Positions 60,216-64,000 of a stretch of DNA of 64,000 nucleotides are shown piece after piece. The number at the start of each line of letters is the position of its first letter. The stretch's first letter is position 1. A program made the translations under genes and the position numbers. The stretch is from Liolophura sinensis (taxonomy: Eukaryota; Mollusca; Polyplacophora; Chitonida; Chitonidae). Location: NCBI RefSeq assembly GCF_032854445.1, contig NC_088302.1:29791979-29855978 (forward strand). Reading direction: 5' to 3'. The notes under the pieces are model-generated. The model was not told the origin of the DNA, did not search any database, and saw only the letters and a list, made by a program, of their open reading frames with translations.

Positions 60216-61613
60216 GATAGTAACATGTCTGAATATTGTAAATTAAACATGTACCGGTACTTAATTTTTGTGAGGTACATCAATATGTACTCTAGTCATT
60301 GTCATATTGTTTTTTTTCATGTAAAGTAGGCATATTTTTATAGCACCAAACTATCTGGAATTTGAGAATAGAAGTGGATATCCTCTAATAAACATGTCCT
60401 CTGACATCTCTCCATATTGTTTACATTTCTTAAAATGTTTAAACGTTTTCCTGTTGCTGATGTGATGTCAATTAAAACCTTGAATCAACACTTGATTTTT
60501 AAACTTACATTTTCATTTGTTTATTGTTGCGTTTTTCATATTCTTTTAATTCCTTGAACATGGGAATCTGCATATAGTACTGACTGCCATGACTCCTGTA
60601 AGTGTTCCAACCATAGACACCAGCATAGACACCGGCATAGACATAATCTGAGGGGTTTTTTGTAACAATAATATGTAACTCCAACATATCAGTGTGTAGA
60701 GCTCAAGGTGTTAACTGTCACAAAAGGTATTTTTGATTGTCAATACGAGTGATTTTACACAGAGCTGAATACAGGAGACAAGTTAAAAGAAACAACATAG
60801 TGAAGGTTGTTTTTCTTTCACCCAGGTTTTTCCAAGCATGTATAAATCTGTCTATGCTTGTGTAATGAAAATGTCTTCTTATACCCCTGCCCATATGAAA
60901 TAAGCCATAGTATTTACTATGCAGTAATTCTAGTTAATATGTTTCCTTGTATGAATCTTATGTGCAAAGATTTACCATTATTATGAACGATTTTCATAAT
61001 TCTGCAAACTAAACCTGTATAAAACAGGTGTCTATTAATACCTAACTTTGAACTTTTCAAAATGTGACGAATGCTCGAAGGACTGACAGAAATAGTAGTC
61101 AGGGAAATTACCAATTGAACTTTGCAGCATAACGCATGCGTCTTGTCTCCTCACATCGCATTTAAAAAAAACATGTCCCATTTAATTTAGTTAAATGAAC
61201 TGAAAGTGTGTTGTCTGAATAAGGCTAGAATGTGTTTTGCTTTCGTGGCAGATTGTTGCGTTAATTTTAGTGCAAACATTTTATTAAATCAACATAAAGA
61301 TTGTATTAGGCTAACACAGTACAATGTTGAGTGTAACAGTATTATGTTATGATAACAGAGCAATCCTATAAGGTTTGTCAGATGACGTCTGGCAAACTCA
61401 ATATACCGTTAATATGTTGGAAACTAGCAAGAGTGGACAAATGATCTTATATCTCGCAGTTACCTTTACCTTTAGTATCTTCATTCACTCTGGTAAGTAA
61501 AGTCTAGTCTAATTATCAAGACTTGAGACATCCTAATACACATTCGTATACAACAAAAAAAACACCGTTGCCATAATGTAAACGAAAGATTTGTGCATAA
61601 GTGTGAACAACGT

Positions 61614-62786
61614 TTATGAATGCGTGTGGATTGTTTCCCAGATGTCCCCGTATTGCCACAGACCAACATAATTCTGGATCTCTAGCTCAGAGTACGTCAA
61701 GAGCAGACAACTCATGGAAGAGACCGTAAAGCCCTGGCTCCAGGGTGACGGATCTATACGGAGGCTGGTCCCTACCTTTCTTCTCCAGTTTGCACAAAAC
61801 TCTTTAACGGACTGAAGAATTTTCTTGAAGAAACGTACCTCGTCTTGAAAGTCTTCGCCGCTGTGGTCAATGATTGAGTCGAGCTTTGCTGAAAAGTGAG
61901 CGTAGAGGACGTAATCAAATCGTGATATACGCTCATGGCGTATTTTGTCGGCTGCGTTGAGATGCCCTCTTGGATAGAGGTGGTTGACGTTACGTGGAAT
62001 GTAGATAATGTCCTCAAGATTCCAGCATAACAGTCGCTTCATTAAAACCAGCGACTCGTCCATTCTTTCCATAATCAGTATTAATTTGAAATCTTTATCC
62101 AACTGAAATAGTCTGTCCTTAAATCCTTTCATCGAATCGGCTGTATCGTTGGCAGTTGGCAGTATGGACAACCATTCGGAAACCGGATTTGACAATATTT
62201 TGGTTGCGTGCTTTTCTGGATGTTTCAAGAACTTTCGCACTATATCGGTTTCTGGAGACTGTTGCAAGTTGAGGTAGGCTAAGTGATAATAGTAGAGGTA
62301 ACTCCTAAGATGAGAACCGGGTTCCCTGATGATGGCGATACGGGATGTGTCATTGTGTGTAAACCTGAGCATGTCGCTTCTGTTGTATCGAATGTGATTG
62401 CAGAGAATATCAAACGGTTGACCTGCATGATTTGGGAATATATCATCTCTGTCGATAATCCTACTTTTACTAAGCCAGTTGTCGCGTTTTGGCAGCATAA
62501 ACTTTACGTCTCTCGATAGTCCAAACCGGAAGAAAATATTCTGTAAAGTGGTACTTCCAGATTTCGGCACCTTCATGAAGACAACATGACGGTCACCACG
62601 GCACGACTTCTGCGTGGGTGTGTAGTACTGTATCACATTTCTGGGTAGAGGGCAAAATTCCGTTAAATATTTTAGTAATAAACTGCTTAGAAGAAAGCTG
62701 GATAAAATTCCAGTACAAAGAAGAATGAACTGTCGATGAGCCTGACTGAAACAAGAAAAAGATAAAAACCGATCAAAGGTCTGCAT
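61614..62786 (-). CDS. Galactose-3-O-sulfotransferase (Gal3ST family)
   Basis: Transfers sulfate from PAPS to the 3-OH of galactose on glycolipids or glycans in the Golgi lumen. The 390-residue frame starts with a short basic tail and a signal anchor (about 18-41, FILLCTGILSSFLLSSLLLK), as in a type II membrane protein. The 5'-PSB loop is KVPKSGSTT (72-80) and the 3'-PB motif is IIREPGSHLRSY (142-153). FDILCNHIRYN (115-125) and LILIMERMDESLVLMKRLLC (235-254) are typical of Gal3ST enzymes, so this family is preferred over other sulfotransferases. Length is usual (about 400). The C-terminus is complete, ending in TAA. A strong acceptor TTCTTGTTTCAG inside the first codons (before 62745) suggests that the true start may lie in an upstream exon. 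Which member (1-4) cannot be decided. Confidence 0.88.
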   Translation of the reverse strand: MQTFDRFLSFSCFSQAHRQFILLCTGILSSFLLSSLLLKYLTEFCPLPRNVIQYYTPTQKSCRGDRHVVFMKVPKSGSTTLQNIFFRFGLSRDVKFMLPKRDNWLSKSRIIDRDDIFPNHAGQPFDILCNHIRYNRSDMLRFTHNDTSRIAIIREPGSHLRSYLYYYHLAYLNLQQSPETDIVRKFLKHPEKHATKILSNPVSEWLSILPTANDTADSMKGFKDRLFQLDKDFKLILIMERMDESLVLMKRLLCWNLEDIIYIPRNVNHLYPRGHLNAADKIRHERISRFDYVLYAHFSAKLDSIIDHSGEDFQDEVRFFKKILQSVKEFCANWRRKVGTSLRIDPSPWSQGFTVSSMSCLLLTYSELEIQNYVGLWQYGDIWETIHTHS

Positions 62787-62992
62787 TATTCAAAAATGTG
62801 TCGTTTAACTTAAATATAACTTAAACACTGTCACAGTGATATGCAAAGGTATATGAAACAAGTAATATACGTGGACGTACTACAGGTGAATAATCTCGCG
62901 ATGCAATGGTAATCTTTTTCGCTGATAAAATACTTCTGGCCCATGCAAGATGTATATAGTTTTGTTCATCCCTGTCTTTGCTATGGCGATCA

Positions 62993-63234
62993 GGGCCCGG
63001 TCGTTCAAAACTGGTTTAAGACTTAATACCAGATCTAACATAAATTCGAGTTTTCAGTTTTGTACTTAGCCTCAAAACAATAGTGTGCCAGTATATTAAA
63101 TATGAACTAAAACTGTTGCTGTTATACTTTGACTTTGGAGAACAGTATTGGCTGTTGAGTTTGGCTAAAATTTTAAGTATAAAATATGACTTGATACCAG
63201 TATTAGCTAACACACTTTCGAACAACTGGTCCCA
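62993..63234. mobile_element. ~240-bp MITE-like element, copy 2
   Basis: Left end GGGCCCGGTCGTTCAAAACT; reverse complement of the right end TGGGACCAGTTGTTCGAAAG. The body aligns with 24341-24572, including TTGTACTTAGCCTCA, ATTAAATATGAACTAA and GATACCAGTATTAGC. Confidence 0.75.
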
Positions 63235-63814
63235 TTGGGCAAAGTATAGTAGCGCAGTATTCTTACATTGCAACAGAAAAATTAGACCCTTGTCATCATT
63301 GAGCGGGAAAATGTAGCAAATTATTGATCAAAGTGTTGCTAATGACTGGTGCTCAATCTAGCAGGAACTCTCTCTGAGAGCGTATTAAGGGCTATATATT
63401 CATACACAGTAGTAGCACTATACATGATAGATGCATACGCAAAGGGCTATATGCTACATGTATGAATAGCATACATCCTGAATTCGTTTTACCTGATATG
63501 ATATCGTGACATCCTACAGCTGTAGCCTGGTTGGCCATCCCTCGGGTAGAAACAGTTACTAACCTGCGGTGTAGCCAGTGTTAACAATGAGTATACAGTG
63601 GTAGAGAGGCTAGTCTGAGTGAGAAAAAAGGTCAACAGAGCTCGCAAAACCGGCTTGAGTCAACATGAGCACTAAATGCAAAAATAACTGTAAAACAATT
63701 AAGATAGTTTGAATGTCTTCCAACAGATGATCCTTTGAAATCCTTCGGTCAATATATGGGCTCGTGGCCGACAATAATATATAGCATGTAAAGCCAGTAG
63801 TTTGCAAATATAAT

Positions 63815-63965
63815 TACAGATTGGGTCTGTCAGTAACGTGCGGATCGTCGGAGGTTTCCCCGGGGATCTGCCAGGTGTCCAACCACCATAATGATGGCCG
63901 CCGTCGTATAAGTGAAATAATATAAGTACGGCGTAAAACACCGTATTAATAAATTAATAAATAAT
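63815..63965 (+). mobile_element. SINE, body and tail
   Basis: GTGCGGATCGTCGGAGGTTT, CACCATAATGATGGCCGCCG, TATAAGTGAAATAATATAAG, TACGGCGTAAAACACC and an AATAAATTAATAAATAA tail. The final 35 bases (ATTGTATGTGGGAAGGTC) may begin another copy. Confidence 0.8.
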
Positions 63966-64000
63966 TACAGATTGTATGTGGGAAGGTCTACAATCAACTT

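Larger units (their letters stand above)
57441..61613. other. SLC35A4 3' UTR and intergenic region
   Basis: Candidate AATAAA signals lie at about 58533 and 59940; which one is used is unknown. Two SINEs are present (59145-59375, 60053-60215) and a short TAGACACCAGCA-type 12-bp repeat at about 60614-60645. Long AT-rich frames at 57688-58363 show no recognisable protein. Confidence 0.5.
62787..64000. other. Flank of the Gal3ST gene
   Basis: Contains a MITE copy (62993-63234) and a SINE (63815-63965), followed by the start of another SINE-like body cut by the window end. No upstream Gal3ST exon could be recognised. Confidence 0.5.

Overview
This window reads as an intron-rich animal genome: short exons with GT-AG junctions, long AT-rich introns, microsatellites and many dispersed repeats. 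About twenty copies or fragments of one tRNA-derived SINE, with an (AATA)n tail, are scattered through it. That repeat load and the two + strand gene families fit a lophotrochozoan, most likely a mollusc. I cannot name a species, and no bacterial or CRISPR feature is present.

Three genes can be supported. (1) Positions 5779-36829, + strand: a DEG/ENaC-type sodium channel in 12 exons. The exon phases join without a break into 1,009 codons. It has an N-terminal cytoplasmic region, TM1, the FPAVTIC and GLCYTF blocks, the cysteine-rich domain and TM2. About 480 mostly helical, sequon-rich residues are inserted where family members usually have a short loop. (2) Positions 49369-57440, + strand, possibly starting at 44313: an SLC35A4-like Golgi nucleotide-sugar/polyol-phosphate transporter, 9 or 10 exons and about 318 or 345 codons. 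(3) Positions 61614-62786, - strand: a galactose-3-O-sulfotransferase (Gal3ST family) of about 390 residues with both PAPS-binding motifs. A retroelement gag/protease relic (46092-46987) lies in the likely first intron of the SLC35A4 gene. The transporter and the sulfotransferase are both expected to be Golgi proteins, but nothing in the sequence shows that they work together.

The rest is intron, intergenic DNA and repeats: the SINE family, three groups of non-autonomous elements with terminal inverted repeats, a 50-bp satellite that appears to derive from the SINE core, a 46-bp minisatellite and simple repeats. The most unusual pattern is that three tandem arrays each start at an exon-intron junction and copy it many times: 5 decoy acceptors before the channel's TM1 exon, 6 decoy donors after SLC35A4 exon 3, and 26 decoy acceptors, spaced at exactly 49 bp, before the last SLC35A4 exon.
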